DNA of 54,161 bases from Candidatus Gastranaerophilales bacterium (GTDB taxonomy: Bacteria; Cyanobacteriota; Vampirovibrionia; Gastranaerophilales; Gastranaerophilaceae). Where the stretch lies: NCBI GenBank assembly GCA_944324315.1, contig CALUVW010000014.1:1-54161 (forward strand), read 5' to 3'. Both the position numbers and the translations under genes were made by a program. Below, piece by piece: positions 34,658 through 43,624 of this stretch (its first letter is position 1; every line of letters starts with the position of its first letter). The notes below the pieces were generated by a model. That model had not been told where the DNA came from and made no database searches. It saw nothing but the letters and a program-made list of their open reading frames with translations.

Positions 34658-35806
34658 CTAATGTAACGGTGCGATATATTGTGTATATAGATTTTTAACA
34701 GATTCTTCTATGTTAGGGATTCGTTTTACTGGATCTAATTGCGCATATCCCCAGTACATATTGCCAATATTTCTTAATTTGTTTGTTGAACCCTTAAAAT
34801 GGTTTACGTTTTTTACAATCGGATTTATTTTACACACGGGCGATAAGATATCTGCCCAAAACTTAGGATTCCAATAATCCTCAAAAATACTTATATAACA
34901 ATTTTCTTCAAATGCTACATCAACATTAAACAGTGGTTTAAATAAGTATTCTATTTCTTTTTTAAAATATTTAGCTTCATACAATACACTTGTCGATATT
35001 CCAATTACTTTTTTTATCTTATCAGAAGCTAAAAGACCATATGTAGAACGATTTTTTAATAATTCAATATATGGCGATTTATTTACCCAATCATAAATTA
35101 CTTTTCGTTTTTTCCCTAAATAAGGATGTGGTAAATAATATATTTTAGAATATTGTTTTGATAATTCTTTTAATTTGTCACCAAAATGAGTAACATTTAA
35201 AAATTGACCATTGTTATCAATAGATTTATCTATTAATGTTTGTCCGATAAATAAACATGAATTGTCTTCTAAATCCTCATCCTGTATTATATTTTCGTAT
35301 CCCATAAAAATTTTCCAATAATTTGCATAATAATAAAATTTTTCTTCAGGAATTTGATATTTAATTAACTCATTGTATATATTTTTATCATTTGTGTATA
35401 CTCCAAAGGCCAAGTCATCAAATAATTTGTATGGGTGATAAGCAAAGTCAATTATTTTACATCCGAAAGATGTTAATAATTTTGAAAATTTTTCATATAA
35501 TTCAAAACCAATAATAATATCACCTTTATGGAAAAAACTTTCAAGATACTCTAATTGTTTCTCATTAAAATCTTCTATATTATAATCATTATAACGCGAT
35601 TTTGTCAAAGGATTATTACCTAATTCATAGAAAAATTTTCTTGAAAAAAGTTGGGATTTTTCATTGATTAAATCAAAAGTTATTTCTATATTATTATCAA
35701 TGCTACTTTTTATTATTGGTAAAAATATTTTTTGATAGGGCATTACTTTTTTTTGTTTGTAATCCAAATCATGATATAAAATGTCATCAATAAAAACTAT
35801 TCTCAT
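34658..35806 (-). CDS. Putative GT-B-like polysaccharide biosynthesis protein
   Basis: 382 residues, soluble. I do not recognise a named family. Features resemble capsular GT-B enzymes: SCLFIGQTLIDKSI (near 188), IYYLPHPYLGKKR (near 227, an HP motif as in Kdo or sialyl-type capsule transferases) and KKVIGISTSVLYEAKYF (near 266). Its place between an acyltransferase and a HAD-containing protein in a Wzx/Wzy operon supports a sugar transferase that modifies the repeat unit. AAATAGGAGAA before the ATG is a good ribosome-binding site. Confidence 0.55.
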   Translation of the reverse strand: MRIVFIDDILYHDLDYKQKKVMPYQKIFLPIIKSSIDNNIEITFDLINEKSQLFSRKFFYELGNNPLTKSRYNDYNIEDFNEKQLEYLESFFHKGDIIIGFELYEKFSKLLTSFGCKIIDFAYHPYKLFDDLAFGVYTNDKNIYNELIKYQIPEEKFYYYANYWKIFMGYENIIQDEDLEDNSCLFIGQTLIDKSIDNNGQFLNVTHFGDKLKELSKQYSKIYYLPHPYLGKKRKVIYDWVNKSPYIELLKNRSTYGLLASDKIKKVIGISTSVLYEAKYFKKEIEYLFKPLFNVDVAFEENCYISIFEDYWNPKFWADILSPVCKINPIVKNVNHFKGSTNKLRNIGNMYWGYAQLDPVKRIPNIEESVKNLYTQYIAPLH

Positions 35807-35822
35807 AAAATTCTCCTATTTC

Positions 35823-37514
35823 CTAATAGCAAAAAAAATTATTTCTTATACAGCGTTTTAACTTAGAATACAAATTTGTACTAACACTATTCAAGATATT
35901 CCCATCTGATAGAGGTATTTTCTTATACTCTAAAATATCTTCTTTGTTTGAATATTTAACATAACTATAGAAATATTCATTTATTATGTTTGGTGGAATG
36001 GTTATGTTTTTGAAGTATTTAAGCATATTATCAATAAAATAAAACATACCTATTTCTGTATCCTTAACTTTTTTAATGAAATATTCATCGTATGTACTTA
36101 TGTTTTCTTCTCTGTAAACCGGTTTATTATTTCTTATTGTGAGTAATGGTTTTTCGGGTGATGAAAATAAAGGCTCAATTAAGTAATATAAGTATTCATT
36201 TTTAAATAAAAATTTCCCGTCGATAAAAATTTTATTTGTACTATCATATGTTTTCTTAGGACTAGAAAAAAAACAACCATATACACTTTTATCTTTAAAA
36301 ATGTTTGAAATAAAATTTTTAGAGGTAAAATTATTTGTCATCATATCAATTGTCAAAATTTTATTCGCACTTAATCCTAAGTTATTGTAATAATTTCTAT
36401 ATTCTTTTTGATTTGTATTAACCCACGATTCAAGTTCTTTTTTATGCTGTTGATAAAATTTATTTACATTAAAATAAAGATTCCATTTATTAAATTTTAT
36501 TTTATTAATTTGAAAATATAATTTTAACAATTGATATAAATTGTCTTTTTTTAATGATGAAGATATTTTTAGTATTCTTTGAGCATAAACATACTGCGTA
36601 TCTATTGGATTTATTTTATTAAAATTACATATTTTTTTGTAAACTTTTTCTAATAAATATCCATCTCTTGCTATAAATAATAACAAATCGAAATTTTTAC
36701 TAATTGAAATTATGTAGTTGGTGTATGCATAAGCGCTTATTCCTGCAACATAGTAACCTAGTTTTTGATTAAAATTTTCAATTTGGTTGTTTTCAAAATC
36801 AAATAATGCAAACTGTGAAATTAAGATCCCCGCATATATATTTTCTTTTGTATTTTCATAATATTTTTTGAATTTATAATTTTCTTGCTTAGATAAAAAT
36901 TTCTTTAGATATGGAGTTATATGATATCCGGATATACCTCTCTGCTTTGCCTGTTTTACGTCGTTATTCCAATCATCTCCTATATGTAAAATTTCTTTGG
37001 GGTTTAGACTTAATTTTTTCAATATATAATCATATAAGGAACCTTTTAACTTAGTTTGTCCAACTTCTCCAGATAAAAATAAATACTGATATTTTTCGTA
37101 TTTATTTTCTTTTAATAACTTCTCTATAAAACTTTGCGGTAAGTATATATCTGAAATTAAAATAATTGTTTTATTTTGTTTAATCGCCTCTTGATAAATC
37201 TTATAATTTTGGGGATGTTTAATGGTATAGTTTTTTTCGTATTCTAATTCAATATTTTTGAATGATTGAAAATCTTTATCTATATAATTATATATTTCAT
37301 CTAGGGTTACGTCTTCTTTAATATCTTTAATGCTTTTTCTCGCTTTTTTTTCAGCCTTTATTCTCGCATCATAAAATCCTACACATTTTTCGTTTATTTC
37401 AATAAATTTAAATAGATCAGTCGGTTTAGCAAATAACCTAACAAGTAAGGTATCATATATATCAAAAGATATTACATTATATTGAAAAATTAATTTCTTA
37501 AGTTCGTTATTCAT
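35823..37514 (-). CDS. HAD-superfamily hydrolase with a large C-terminal domain, polysaccharide operon
   Basis: 563 residues. The N-terminal about 215 residues form a HAD domain: motif I SFDIYDTLLVRL (near 16), motif II ILISDIYLP (near 128), Lys in TKLKGSLYDYI (near 163) and motif IV ILHIGDDWNNDVKQA (near 180). This type (COG5610-like) is common in glycosyltransferase clusters. The C-terminal 350 residues are Tyr/Asn/Lys rich and unrecognised; they could be a glycosyl- or glycerol-phosphate-type transferase. Strong ribosome-binding site AAAAGGAG; overlaps the Wzy-like gene by 8 nt. Confidence 0.7.
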   Translation of the reverse strand: MNNELKKLIFQYNVISFDIYDTLLVRLFAKPTDLFKFIEINEKCVGFYDARIKAEKKARKSIKDIKEDVTLDEIYNYIDKDFQSFKNIELEYEKNYTIKHPQNYKIYQEAIKQNKTIILISDIYLPQSFIEKLLKENKYEKYQYLFLSGEVGQTKLKGSLYDYILKKLSLNPKEILHIGDDWNNDVKQAKQRGISGYHITPYLKKFLSKQENYKFKKYYENTKENIYAGILISQFALFDFENNQIENFNQKLGYYVAGISAYAYTNYIISISKNFDLLLFIARDGYLLEKVYKKICNFNKINPIDTQYVYAQRILKISSSLKKDNLYQLLKLYFQINKIKFNKWNLYFNVNKFYQQHKKELESWVNTNQKEYRNYYNNLGLSANKILTIDMMTNNFTSKNFISNIFKDKSVYGCFFSSPKKTYDSTNKIFIDGKFLFKNEYLYYLIEPLFSSPEKPLLTIRNNKPVYREENISTYDEYFIKKVKDTEIGMFYFIDNMLKYFKNITIPPNIINEYFYSYVKYSNKEDILEYKKIPLSDGNILNSVSTNLYSKLKRCIRNNFFCY

Positions 37515-38955
37515 TAGTTTCTCCTTTTATTGAGATACTACTTTCTTTTTTGTTTTGAGATTGAAGTATGATTGCTAAAGATATACCACAAATAAAAAAC
37601 AAGTACTCATCAACAAAACCTTGAGTGTATATCAAAGAAATAATAAATATTGTTAAAATAATTTTGAGTAATCCTAATATAAAATCGTACTGAATTCCGT
37701 GAAATCTGTTCTTAACTTTGTTTAAAATATTATGAATTCTTATCATAAAAAGACAGTAGAGTGCAAAACCAATAATGCCGGTTTGGTACAATAGTAAATA
37801 CATTGCATTTGAAGTAATTGTTAAGGTTTTAGTAGCATTTTGTAAATTTATTTGCATTTCTATTGTTAGAGGAATATTCGATGTTAAATAATGTTGAATT
37901 AAAATCCAACCAGTATTTCCGAACCCAACTCCGAGCAGAGGATGCTTTAAAAACAGTGTGAATTGATTTATATAATTAATTATCCTTGTTGCAAGGGAAG
38001 GTTCTACTAATATTATAGTGTCCAAAGTGAATTTAGGTATAATTTCTATTACATTCAAAATTCGAATTAGATATGTTTGTGATAAATCCAAAGACATTAC
38101 AAAAGTAAATATTAGAGTTCCAACAAATATTGTTAAAAGAACAGTAATAAAAATGCATGTTTTTTGTAAGAATATAATAATATTTTTATAAAAATATATT
38201 ATTGTAATAAAAAGTGCCAAAATTAAAAATATTGGAGATTGTGTTAAAACCAAACTAATCCATACCATAATTACCATGTATTTTTTAGTCAAATTATTAA
38301 ACAGTTTATTTTTGAAAACAGCATATCTTGATCTCGTTAAGTTGTATATCATAGGTAAGTTTATGGTTAAAAATTTAGCAAATGCTGCGGGTTCCATAAA
38401 AAAACTTCGGATTCTTGGTAGTCCACTTCTAGTTTCAATTATTATTGATAAGTCTTTGTCTCTAATATTTGAAAAAAAAGATATAAAGTTTTGAATTATA
38501 TCGATATTAAAATAAACGCCAACAAATTCTATGAAACCAACAAGTAAAATAGTAAGATATGCAATCATAAAAAATTTAATGATATTGTTAAAAGTTATAC
38601 ATTTAGGAAATACTAAAGAAGGATATATGGCAAATAAAAAAATTCTAAATATAACAAGAATAACAGCTACAATAATGAATCTACTAAACGAATAATATCC
38701 TACTGTAACTGCACAAAGACCGGATATTAAAATGTATACATATAAATAGACCAAATATTTAAAAGGAGTTTTTTTGTATAAATAATAAATTTGTCTAATT
38801 ATTTTTGTTGGTGATTTCAGAAGTAATATAGATATTGACAAGAAAATTACAATTATAGACAATGGGAAAAAAGTTGTTTCGGATAGAAATAAAACAAACG
38901 AAGGTAAAAATATAAATATAAAGGGTAATAAAGTAAAATATTTTATATTTATCAC
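37507..38955 (-). CDS. Wzy/O-antigen ligase-type polymerase
   Basis: 482 residues, 11-12 hydrophobic helices. A larger periplasmic loop contains the Wzy_C-type pattern KHPLLGVGFGNTGWILIQHY (near 335), preceded by TRIINYINQF. This is the typical signature of O-antigen polymerase/ligase proteins. It polymerises lipid-linked repeat units at the periplasmic face. It overlaps the tandem GT gene by 4 nt and the HAD gene by 8 nt. Very AT-rich. Confidence 0.85.
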   Translation of the reverse strand: MINIKYFTLLPFIFIFLPSFVLFLSETTFFPLSIIVIFLSISILLLKSPTKIIRQIYYLYKKTPFKYLVYLYVYILISGLCAVTVGYYSFSRFIIVAVILVIFRIFLFAIYPSLVFPKCITFNNIIKFFMIAYLTILLVGFIEFVGVYFNIDIIQNFISFFSNIRDKDLSIIIETRSGLPRIRSFFMEPAAFAKFLTINLPMIYNLTRSRYAVFKNKLFNNLTKKYMVIMVWISLVLTQSPIFLILALFITIIYFYKNIIIFLQKTCIFITVLLTIFVGTLIFTFVMSLDLSQTYLIRILNVIEIIPKFTLDTIILVEPSLATRIINYINQFTLFLKHPLLGVGFGNTGWILIQHYLTSNIPLTIEMQINLQNATKTLTITSNAMYLLLYQTGIIGFALYCLFMIRIHNILNKVKNRFHGIQYDFILGLLKIILTIFIISLIYTQGFVDEYLFFICGISLAIILQSQNKKESSISIKGETNE

Positions 38956-41327
38956 TTTTTCATCTCCAATATTTCTCTTATTTTGCTGAGCATAAGTTCA
39001 TTATCCCGTTCCCAATTATATTTATTTTTAATGGCATTATATCCATTTTGAGCTTTTTTATATAGTTCCGATTTATTTAATAAAATATAATTTATACACT
39101 CTGCTAAGCTTTTAGGATTGCAAGCTTCATAAATATAACCACAATCGGTTTCTTCCACAATACGTTTTAAGGGTTTTGCAGAAGATACTATTATCGGTAG
39201 TGAATGTGCCATGTAATCAAAAATTTTATTTGGGATAGTATATTGTATCACATCTGAATCATTGTGCGGAACAATTCCTATATCTTGAGTGCTGAGAAAT
39301 TCTAACATTTTAGAATGCTCCATCCAACCATAAAATATTATATTTGTTAAATTATATTTGTTTACCATTGTTTTTAATTCATCTAAAATAACCCCACAGC
39401 CTACTATATTAACTTCAATATCAGCACATGATAAATATTTACAAGCTTCAATAACTGTTTTTAAATCTCGATATTTACCATCTACATTACCTGTATATAC
39501 AATTTTTAATTTATTAGATATTTTTGTATTGCTTTTGAAGGATAGGTTTGCTAGCCAAGGAGTATTACTTACAATAGATATTTTATTCGCTTCAATTTTG
39601 TTTTCATTAAGGATTCTTTCTTTTTGTTCATCTATTACTACAAACAAGGCATCACAAACCCGTACAGCTTCTTTTTCTATGTATTTATAACAATCTAAAT
39701 TTTTAAATAAAAATCGTAAAAATATATTATTCATATATTTACCTTCTTTTATTAAAGCAGGATAATGTTCTGCAATGTCAAGAATAGTTTTAATTTTCAA
39801 GGTTTTGGCTATTTTAATTGCTGAAATCGCCAATGGAATATCCCTAATGATTATTAAATCTGGTTTTTCTACTTTGAAAATATTATACATTTTGATAATC
39901 CATATTGGATTTAAGAAAAAAGGCGTACTTAATACATTATCAAAATATTCATTATAAGAAATGTTATTAATACGATGAACTTTAACATTATCAATAACCT
40001 CAAAGAGTTTTTCATGGCGAGTATTTCTTGAAAGTATAATAACTTCATTACCATTACTAATTAGAGATTTAATTTGTTTATCAATTCTTACATCCCAAGG
40101 CCAGTTTCCTTGCCATATAATTAGAATTTTGTGATTGTTTATCTTTTGCATTATTATTTCCGAAAATTCATTACCTACTTTTTCCCAAGAAAAAATTTTG
40201 TTAACAAATTCTCTTGAAGAAATACCAATTTCTTTTTGCAAAGATTCATCTTGCATTATTTGAATAACTTTTCTTGCATATTTTTCATCAGAACTTGCAA
40301 TATTTAATATATCGTCACTAGCACCAATGCCTTCTGCTCCTTCTGAAGTTGTTACTACAGGAATTCCCATTGACATTGCTTCTAGAATCTTATTCTGGAT
40401 CCCCCCAGCTATTTTTACAGGACATACTGAAACTTTGCAATCTTTCATATAATCTCTTACGTCATCTACTCGACCTGTAACTTCAACTCCATCAATTCCT
40501 TTTACAGCATCAAATAGGTCTTTCCTCGGATTGGCCCCAATTATTTTGAATTTTGCATCTGGAATTTCTTTTTTAATTAATGGGAAAACCTTTGTTGCAA
40601 AATATATTGCTGCTTCTGAATTTGGAATATATTGCATAGAACCAACAAAACATATATTATTTCCTTTTGGAAAATCAATTGGCTTATAATATTCAGTATC
40701 TACACCATTACCTATAATTTTTATGTTAGCTTTTTTTGCGAAATGTTCTATATAATCTTTATCAGTTTGAGAAATTACTGTTTGTATTTTAAATATTTTT
40801 GTACATTTCTTTTCATAATTTCTTACTTTTAAATATTCTATTCCTATTTTAAATTTATCCCATATAGATTGTACGTTTTTAATTCTTCTTTCATACATCA
40901 TAGAAATAGCATCTACGAAATCAATAATAATATTTTTATCTTTATGTTTTTCCAAATAAGGAGCAATTCTAATCATATAACCTATGATTATATCAAAATT
41001 ATTTTCTTTGATTAACCTATCAACAACTTTTTGCATAGCTTTACTATAGAAATATTCAACAATAAAAGGTTTGTCATTAAAAACTGCTTTTACGGCATTT
41101 AAATATGCTAATTTTTTATCAAATTTTACAGGTATTAATTCATCGAAAAATTCGTTATTTTTATAGCAAGCTTCTAAATCATTATCTATGGTAACAAGAG
41201 AAACTAATGTAATTTTGTGCCCTTGTTTTTTTAGTTGTTTTAAAATATTGAACATACGCAATTTATCACCACCAATGGTAGGAAAAGGTAGTCTTGTTGT
41301 TAAATATAAAATTTTTTTCTTACCCAT
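38952..41327 (-). CDS. Tandem GT4-type glycosyltransferase (two GT-B units in one chain)
   Basis: 791 residues, about twice the usual GT4 length. Unit 1 (about 1-395): ILYLTTRLPFPTIGGDKLR at the start, ICFVGSMQYIPN (near 224), the donor-site Ex7E-like GGIQNKILEAMSMGIPVV (near 310). Unit 2 (about 400-791): HKILIIWQGNWPWDVRIDKQ, IVYTGNVDGKYRDL (near 613), YTIPNKIFDYMAHSLPIIV (near 705). Each has its own donor and acceptor lobes, so one chain may add two successive sugars. Unit 1 resembles the TIGR03087-type exopolysaccharide GTs. Coupled to the initiating transferase upstream by an 8-nt overlap. Confidence 0.88.
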   Translation of the reverse strand: MGKKKILYLTTRLPFPTIGGDKLRMFNILKQLKKQGHKITLVSLVTIDNDLEACYKNNEFFDELIPVKFDKKLAYLNAVKAVFNDKPFIVEYFYSKAMQKVVDRLIKENNFDIIIGYMIRIAPYLEKHKDKNIIIDFVDAISMMYERRIKNVQSIWDKFKIGIEYLKVRNYEKKCTKIFKIQTVISQTDKDYIEHFAKKANIKIIGNGVDTEYYKPIDFPKGNNICFVGSMQYIPNSEAAIYFATKVFPLIKKEIPDAKFKIIGANPRKDLFDAVKGIDGVEVTGRVDDVRDYMKDCKVSVCPVKIAGGIQNKILEAMSMGIPVVTTSEGAEGIGASDDILNIASSDEKYARKVIQIMQDESLQKEIGISSREFVNKIFSWEKVGNEFSEIIMQKINNHKILIIWQGNWPWDVRIDKQIKSLISNGNEVIILSRNTRHEKLFEVIDNVKVHRINNISYNEYFDNVLSTPFFLNPIWIIKMYNIFKVEKPDLIIIRDIPLAISAIKIAKTLKIKTILDIAEHYPALIKEGKYMNNIFLRFLFKNLDCYKYIEKEAVRVCDALFVVIDEQKERILNENKIEANKISIVSNTPWLANLSFKSNTKISNKLKIVYTGNVDGKYRDLKTVIEACKYLSCADIEVNIVGCGVILDELKTMVNKYNLTNIIFYGWMEHSKMLEFLSTQDIGIVPHNDSDVIQYTIPNKIFDYMAHSLPIIVSSAKPLKRIVEETDCGYIYEACNPKSLAECINYILLNKSELYKKAQNGYNAIKNKYNWERDNELMLSKIREILEMKK

Positions 41328-42690
41328 GTCTGCCTCCTAAAGCCAAAAAGACGGCTTTGACCAAAATAGAAATTTCCCAAAATATATTTTTATGTTTGAG
41401 ATAATATAAATCGTATTGTAATTTTTCTGCAACATCATCATTTGATACACAATGACCTTGATTTATCTGCGCCCAGCCGGTCCAACCAGTTTTTACCCAC
41501 TGACGGCACATATAATAAGGGATTTCTGAAGAATATATTTTTACCAAGTCTTCCCATTCGCTTCTTGGACCAACTATTGACATTTCCCCGCGCAAAATAT
41601 TTATCATTTGAGGGATTTCATCAAAACGTGCTTTTCTTACAAATTTACAAAATGGAATTACACGGTCATCGTTTTCTTGAGGTTCTGTATGTTCAATTTT
41701 TCCTGATTTGGGAACATAATCGTTTTTATACATTGTACGCAATTTATACATCTTGAAAGGCTTGCCATTTTTACCTATTCTGTTTTGAGTATAAATTGCA
41801 GGACCGCCGTCAGTTAATTTTACACGTATTCCTATATATAAAAGAACCGGAAAAGTTAATGTCAAAATAATTATAGAAGACACAATATCATAAATTCTCT
41901 TACAAAAATCATATATTATAGACCGTCTGTTCATAAAATCGTAAAATAACCAGTTTATTGACATTCTGTCTATAAAATATTTTCCTGTCACCATTTCATA
42001 AAAGTCAGGCATTTTATATACTTTTACATTTTTTGGAATATCTTCAATCATTTCTGTCAAAAGGGATTCTTCCATACGCCTTTTAACACCTATGATAAAA
42101 ATATCAACTTTATTATTCTTTATAATTTCTTTCAAATTTTTAGGTCTTGATAAAATTCTAAGATTTGAACTTGGGATAAAATCCTGTTCATCTTCACTGT
42201 CTTCTATCAGACCTACAACATTCATTTTTAAAGCTTTTTTATTCAATATTTCATCAGCAATAAGCTTTGCATTTTTTCCTGCGCCTAAAATAAGAACATT
42301 TTTCGTTCTTTTTATATTGAATAAATAATAATGAAACAGCACTCTGTAAAGCCGTAGTACAACAAAAATTGTCAACAGATTTGCCAGAATATATTCAAAA
42401 GTAATAGGACTCTGAATAAAAGTAAGCAGCAAAGCAGCAGCAGGAATTTGCGAAAAAACAATTCCTTCAAATAAAAGATAATAATTTTTTAAAGTAACGT
42501 TAAATTCACGGATTTTATAATTATCTTTTAAGAAAAGAACTGCCAGACCTGATAAGACTGTTAATAAAACTGTAATATCCAAAAAATCTATAGGAAGCTC
42601 AAAATACGTATACCACAAAGTAGTTGACACTAATAAGGTAAACATATCAAATATAAACATTATTAATATAGATTTAGATATTAATCTCAA
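41320..42690 (-). CDS. Undecaprenyl-phosphate sugar phosphotransferase (PHPT, WbaP/WcaJ type)
   Basis: 456 residues. Four N-terminal membrane helices, a CoA-binding-like Rossmann domain (VLILGAGKNAKLIADEIL, near 131), then another helix and the catalytic PHPT domain: KRIYDIVSSIIILTLTFP, YTQNRIGKNGKPFKMYKLRTM, RKARFDEIPQMINILRGEMS, IVGPRSEW and TGWTGWAQINQGH. It transfers a sugar-1-phosphate to undecaprenyl phosphate and so starts the repeat unit. It is the first gene of the operon. Start codon is TTG (42690) with GGGG 8 nt upstream; no in-frame ATG lies nearby. Confidence 0.93.
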   Translation of the reverse strand: MRLISKSILIMFIFDMFTLLVSTTLWYTYFELPIDFLDITVLLTVLSGLAVLFLKDNYKIREFNVTLKNYYLLFEGIVFSQIPAAALLLTFIQSPITFEYILANLLTIFVVLRLYRVLFHYYLFNIKRTKNVLILGAGKNAKLIADEILNKKALKMNVVGLIEDSEDEQDFIPSSNLRILSRPKNLKEIIKNNKVDIFIIGVKRRMEESLLTEMIEDIPKNVKVYKMPDFYEMVTGKYFIDRMSINWLFYDFMNRRSIIYDFCKRIYDIVSSIIILTLTFPVLLYIGIRVKLTDGGPAIYTQNRIGKNGKPFKMYKLRTMYKNDYVPKSGKIEHTEPQENDDRVIPFCKFVRKARFDEIPQMINILRGEMSIVGPRSEWEDLVKIYSSEIPYYMCRQWVKTGWTGWAQINQGHCVSNDDVAEKLQYDLYYLKHKNIFWEISILVKAVFLALGGRHG

Positions 42691-42989
42691 TAATCATACC
42701 CCTATATTATTTTATAATAATACATCAAAAAAAAATTAAAATATACCCATTAGGGTAAAATTAATCCAAAATTTGAATAAAAGTATTTAATATTTTTCAA
42801 GCCAAATCAGTTATTTTATAAGTAAAATATCTTTCATAATTATAACTTGCATCTATACCTTTTATATATATTAGGTTTATATATATTTTTACAAATGTAT
42901 ACATAAAATGATACTTATTTTAGTAAAAGTAATTATTTATGATGTTTGATTTTTGTCAAATGCTTTTTATTATTACAAAGGATAGTGCT
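42691..42989. promoter_or_regulatory. Divergent intergenic region between the polysaccharide operon and the XRE gene
   Basis: This gap of almost 300 bp must hold promoters for both directions. It is extremely AT-rich, so many TATAAT-like strings exist and none stands out. Possible operator-like elements: the palindrome ATGTATACAT (42895-42904), ACCCATTAGGGT near 42747-42758, and two TTTATATATATT-type direct repeats near 42860-42890. The gene at 42990 has AAAGGA 8 nt before its ATG. Confidence 0.4.
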
Positions 42990-43313
42990 ATGAAAACTAC
43001 AAAAGAGTTATTGGCAATAAGATTAAAACAGTTGAGAAAAAGCCGCGGATTCACGCAGGAGAAACTTGCCGAATTTATAGGGCGAGATACAAAACATATT
43101 TCTAAACTGGAAATAGCAGGCTCATATCCATCCATTGAAACCTTAGACAGAATAGCTGATGCATTAAATATAGAAATAAAAGAATTTTTCAATTTTGATA
43201 GTTTAAAAGAGCCAAATTATATAAAAGAAGAGTTTACAAAAATGTTGAAATATTCAGATGAAAAGCATTTGCAACTTCTTTACAAAATCCATAACGATAT
43301 AATAAATTTATAA
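42990..43313 (+). CDS. XRE-family HTH transcriptional regulator
   Basis: 107 residues from the ATG at 42990, chosen for the AAAGGA site; a start at 42939 has none. Standard HTH_3 domain at 10-65: LKQLRKSRGFTQEKLAEFIG, then RDTKHISKLEIAGSYPSIETL, DRIADALNIEIKEFF. The short C-terminal helix (EEFTKMLKYSDEKHLQLLYK) may dimerise. It lies 311 bp upstream of the toxin-like gene on the same strand, and divergent from the polysaccharide operon, and is followed by its own terminator. It could control either neighbour or itself. Confidence 0.92.
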   Translation: MKTTKELLAIRLKQLRKSRGFTQEKLAEFIGRDTKHISKLEIAGSYPSIETLDRIADALNIEIKEFFNFDSLKEPNYIKEEFTKMLKYSDEKHLQLLYKIHNDIINL

Positions 43314-43318
43314 GACGC

Positions 43319-43341
43319 AAAAGAGCCTTCTCCGCTCTTTT
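43319..43341 (+). terminator. Intrinsic terminator after the XRE gene
   Basis: AAAAGAGC (43319-43326) pairs with GCTCTTTT (43334-43341) around loop CTTCTCC, and the T-run continues to 43344. It separates the regulator from the toxin-like gene. Confidence 0.8.
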
Positions 43342-43624
43342 TTTCAGCCATTTTGAAAAACAGGTTTTAAAATCTCCTGTTTAATTATTTGCAGTGAAAT
43401 TTAATATTGTTTGTTAAACAAAAATTTACAAGAATTTTGTAAATTTTATTATTTTCAGTGATTTAATTAGTATCAAAACACGTGAGAGCAATGGTTTTCA
43501 TGTCAATTCCTCTTTTGAGTTAGGTGTAAATACTGACTAGCGGACAATTTGAATAATCATTATAATGTAAATGTTTTAAAAATTTAAATATGTAAAATTA
43601 TTGCAATAATAAGGAGAAATATAA
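43342..43624 (+). promoter_or_regulatory. Upstream region of the toxin-like gene with an 11-bp palindrome
   Basis: Non-coding. It contains a perfect inverted repeat AAAATTTACAA (43421-43431) / TTGTAAATTTT (43437-43447) and a smaller dyad TGTTTGTTAAACA just before it. A TATAAT lies at 43561-43566, about 59 nt before the ATG at 43625, without a good -35. AAGGAG lies 7 nt before the ATG. The palindromes could be operators for the neighbouring XRE protein; this is inference. Confidence 0.45.

Noticed and set aside
42691-42960. Possible CRISPR or short tandem array in the AT-rich gap
   Set aside because: Repeats such as TATATATATT are short and irregular, with no spacer structure.
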